A DNA stretch of 64,000 bases from Gadus chalcogrammus (taxonomy: Eukaryota > Chordata > Actinopteri > Gadiformes > Gadidae): positions 20,475,607 to 20,539,606 of the forward strand of contig NC_079414.1 of assembly GCF_026213295.1 (NCBI RefSeq), given 5' to 3'. Position numbers and translations under genes: made by a program. The notes beneath the pieces were generated by a model. It did no database searches and was not told the DNA's origin. It saw nothing but the letters and a program-made list of their open reading frames with translations. Positions 35,558 to 64,000 of this stretch are shown here, one piece after another. Position 1 is the stretch's first letter, and each line of letters begins with the position of its first letter.

Positions 35558-37233
35558 ATATATATCTTACCCAAGGGAATGCTTGTTGATTTAGCATAAG
35601 CTGAAGGCCGTTTCAGTGGAGTAAACACCCAGTCTCATCTGAGATGAACACAAGGCAGTCATTTTTAAACTGGAAACTTCCACGCCTGGATGAACTATAA
35701 GCATAGACCTAAACACTCTTGAGAGTGAAGGATTCCAACTTACAATAGTTGACTCTTGTACTTCAACTCAAAACAATAAAACAGCTTGTTACTACTAGAA
35801 ACACAATGACCATGGTGATGCAGAGTTCTATCTCATCACCTAAACACACAGATGACAATGACTTTTATTTTTGTCTAACCAGTGATTAAAAGGAGTGTGT
35901 ATAGGCGCCCTCTACTGGTAAGTGAACAACTAGTTTCAGAATATGTGATCTGCTAGACGCGGGTCAATGGAGGATAATATAAAGGAGTAAGCGAGGGGGA
36001 ATTCTTTATTTTGGATGGTGTGTTCAAAAAAACAGACATATAGAAGGAGGTGCAACAGCTTTAGTTCCTTTATTTGGTCCCAGTGCATTCATGATCACAC
36101 AATCCGTCATCCATATTGGCACTAGTGTCGTGTTTCAACCATTCTTGGGTCAACCAGCAAAGTCAATCAGTAGGACAAGGCTTTAGGTTCAAGAGACACT
36201 TGGATTTATGTTTTTTCCAACAACATGATTCCAAACAACTCATTATAAAAACTACCACTAGAAACTTGATGTTGGACATGAACTCGGGTGTCTGCTCTTT
36301 ATCCCTTCAGCTTTTAGTTGAATTGGTCCGTGAAATTAGGCATTTTGACAGCCAATAAGAACACCAATACTGACAATCTATTCACGCATAACATACTGTA
36401 CATATTACATTTGGACCAAATGGAGTCTTCTGACCGGTCATAACAATGTCGTGCAACAATTACAGATGCGAATATAGTTGCGAATAAAAGGCAGTATACA
36501 AAATCGATATTTGATCAAAACATGAAATATGGAGCGTTTATTTGACTTCTTGTGCAATTTTGCCATTGGGCGTACAAACAATACAGCTTTCTCAGTTCAA
36601 AAAGAGGCAGCATAAAGTCAATTTCAGATAATTTCCTCATCCCATAATTAAATGATTCAGTAAAAAGAAATCTTCCCTTTTTATAACACTGAAAGTGTAA
36701 TAATGCCTTAAAAATAGACATGCAGGATGCTTTTTGAAACTTCTGCATATAACTTATTTAAGGAAAAGTAAAACCCTGTTTAGCAGAACTTCTGCCCAAA
36801 AGTTGAAAAGTTGACAGTCATAAAGATTTTAGAAAAAATTGACACATTGGTTTCCATAGCAGCAAGTGTGAGTGGCGTTCAAAACTTGCATCACACTCGC
36901 TTGTGCCAGGGTGCTCAGCCAATAGAAAATGACCACTCTTTAAAAGCGTTATAAGCCGGATGTAGCTTACCTTTTGTATTTCACAGAGAATATCTGTAGG
37001 AACTGTGTAGGAACTTAACATATATCTTAGCAGAGCATATTAGAAATGTTCACCAACACTTGGTGAGAACCATCGGAACCGTTGATTTAGGGGTTTACTT
37101 ACCCTTAAGGATTACCAAATATAGTAGTAATACATTGATAAAAATACAAGAATATAAAATGGATTACATCCCTAACATCCTATTTAGACCAAGGAGAAAA
37201 TAATGAAAAACATTATAATAAGTGTAAATATGT
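34441..37233. other. Tail-to-tail interval between tmed1 and dnm2
   Basis: The left part is the probable tmed1 3' UTR, ending near AATAAA at 35359. A TATA dinucleotide run lies at 35518-35556. The right part should contain the dnm2 3' UTR on the minus strand; AATAAA hexamers on that strand at 36537-36542 and near 36068 are candidates. No other gene was recognised. Confidence 0.5.
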
Positions 37234-57656
<20,423 letters not shown>

Positions 57657-57712
57657 TATTTTATTTCGAAGTGTAGGGATTATGATCCCCACACTACGAA
57701 ATAAATAAAACT
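57657..57712. terminator. Palindrome carrying poly(A) signals on both strands
   Basis: TTATTTCGAAGTGTAGGG and CCCCACACTACGAAATAA form a near-perfect hairpin (two mismatches). The minus strand reads AATAAA at 57660-57665 and the plus strand AATAAATAAAA near 57702. The minus-strand signal lies about 130 bases past the stop codon of the ITIM receptor. Confidence 0.5.
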
Positions 57713-57794
57713 GTTAATAGTAGTAAAGGTATGACTATCACTATTAATAGTATTTTCCGAAAGCATATTCACTTAATTATTTTCCTCCAGACCC

Positions 57795-62438
<4,644 letters not shown>

Positions 62439-64000
62439 GTCCCTGAGACGCCGCTCTGCTCCCCACAACCCTCCGGGGCTTTAATGGCGCCGTGTTGAAG
62501 TTCCGCTTCCTCTTCTCTCGGTTGGCTTCTCCTTTCTTGTCGCACTAAACACTTCTGAGCTATTTTATTCACTTTTTCTGAAATTTGGTTGATGTAACTT
62601 CCTGACATGGTTAATTTGAGCATGTTAGATATTAAAAGAGATTTGGTCAATATATATATAAATATATTTACTGTAGGCCTACATGTAATTCATAGAAACA
62701 AACTTGGGATAAAGATTATGGGCGCTTTATTCTTCACGTGATTAGTGCTAGGCATACAGGTAAGTCAGGCTGTTGCAATATACAATGTTATTCACGCTTA
62801 TTGAAATCGTACCCCAGCCCTAGCGCCCAGTAACATTATAACCCAGGGTCATTATTTGGAGTAAACCACTTTCGTGGTTACCATCCAATAATGTAACATC
62901 TGTGAATTAGTCAGAAAAGTGTCCAGAAAAAAGAATATGCCTTCCATCCCATAGGCCTACATCATTCATGACATACAGAGTTTACAAGAAATAAGGAGGG
63001 AATTGCAACTCTTTTTCTCTTTTCAAAGCATTGTGTGATGTACCCTCTAAAAGTTCTTGTGAACGAAACCTCATGACACTCTTATGATTCTACTTCCATT
63101 CGGCAACTGGGGTCAGATTTTGATAACAGAGTAGCCCAGTTGGTGACGTATGGTTTACTAGTGACACGCATGAACATGTTAACATGAAAGTTTTAGTCAA
63201 TATGAAATAATCAAACATCAAATCACATACTTTACTTTTTATTGACGATGTAACCGTCTATTGGCATTGACTTTGCTCAGTTTTAAACGTTGTGCACTGG
63301 TAAACCAGCTCTAGATAAGGGCAAGTTTAGCCTTCCATACAGTGACAATAAAATGTGCTTCTCATGAATAAAAGGCCTCAAATGAAACTGATCATACCAA
63401 GTTCTGTTTAGTTCTGATTGTTTTTTATCGGATATAAAAAACCTGCTGTGAAGAACTTTTAGATTCCCAAAGCAGTGCACATGAACGGTCGCTGTCGGGA
63501 ACATGTGTAAGCGTGAGCGTCCTCACTGATGAGGAGTCTCGTTATCACCAGGACCATGAACGCGCCCAATATACTGAATAGATATCACATTCGACTTCTA
63601 TGCATGCGTCAACAATGCCGCCATCTTGCCGCGGGTTAACAACCAACCTGAATGAGTGAACGTCGAAGGGACAGAGGTCCTTTCACAATCAAAAACACTC
63701 AAAATCGCCTTATTTTTGTCACACCACGCTGAGGGATGTCATGTCTTGGTTTTTTTGTCTTGTCAATTTCAGGTTTTATTTTTGAAAACTAACTTCCCTA
63801 TCGTTTCAGGTCAGATGCCCTTCCTCCTGTGTCACCGGTCTGGTGTCTCCCCTTATCCCTGATTGTTTCCACCTGTGTCTCCCCTCCTCATGTGTATATA
63901 GTCTTTGTCTTCCCTTGCCCTTGTCGTCAGAGTATTTCTTTCGTCACTGTCCATGTACCTCCAGCTCTTGACGCACAGCCTTGTCTTTGCCACGTCCTGA
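62439..64000. other. Region upstream of the ITIM receptor to the window end
   Basis: This interval should hold the 5' UTR and promoter of the ITIM receptor. I recognise no exon in it. The last 220 bases (from about 63770) are pyrimidine-rich with CCCTGATTGTTTCCACCTGT, a motif I associate with fish repeats, but I cannot classify it. An (AAC)n run lies just inside the gene at 62308-62346. Confidence 0.4.

Overview
The window is vertebrate nuclear DNA, almost certainly from a teleost fish. The genes are split by GT-AG introns, the proteins match vertebrate families over their full length, and the non-coding DNA is packed with long (AC)n/(GT)n tracts, minisatellites, MITEs and a tRNA-derived SINE. 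The very heavy dinucleotide load would suit a cod-like (gadiform) fish, but that is inference. The first 24 bases are four vertebrate telomere units (CCCTAA), so the window may begin at a chromosome or scaffold end.

Layout. (1) 248-10429, plus: the 3' part of a latrophilin (adgrl1-like adhesion GPCR), from the end of the GAIN domain to the C-terminal VTSL; its 5' exons are missing. (2) 12627-19841, minus: a complete six-exon phospholipid phosphatase (plpp2-like). (3) 23438-24501, plus, and 27071-29670, minus: two convergent TNF-superfamily ligands, a cd70/tnfsf9-like gene and tnfsf14 (LIGHT). (4) 31961-34440, plus: tmed1, a p24 cargo receptor. (5) 37234-53862, minus: a complete dynamin-2 (dnm2) gene with 20 coding positions, one present as alternative exons 10a and 10b. 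(6) 54655-56603 and 57795-62438, minus: two CD300/pIgR-like single-Ig receptors, one short-tailed and one with two ITIMs.

The human counterparts of the recognised genes (ADGRL1, PLPP2, TNFSF14, TMED1, DNM2) lie on 19p13, and the tail-to-tail TMED1/DNM2 pair also exists in human, so this is a block of conserved synteny. The genes do not form one pathway. They cover synaptic adhesion (adgrl1), lipid-phosphate hydrolysis (plpp2), immune co-stimulation and inhibition (two TNFSF ligands, two Ig receptors), early secretory traffic (tmed1) and membrane fission (dnm2).

Most unusual features: degenerate tandem repeats of about 20-25 residues in the latrophilin tail, next to a GC-rich stretch where the reading frame shifts; dnm2 exons 10a/10b sharing 74 identical bases; two GC-AG introns in dnm2; a displaced partial copy of dnm2 exon 13; a duplicated hinge exon in the ITIM receptor; and an inverted 44-bp copy of a splice-acceptor/exon junction in the short-tailed receptor. 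Exon limits were set by hand from splice sites, reading phase and protein similarity. No database search was run.
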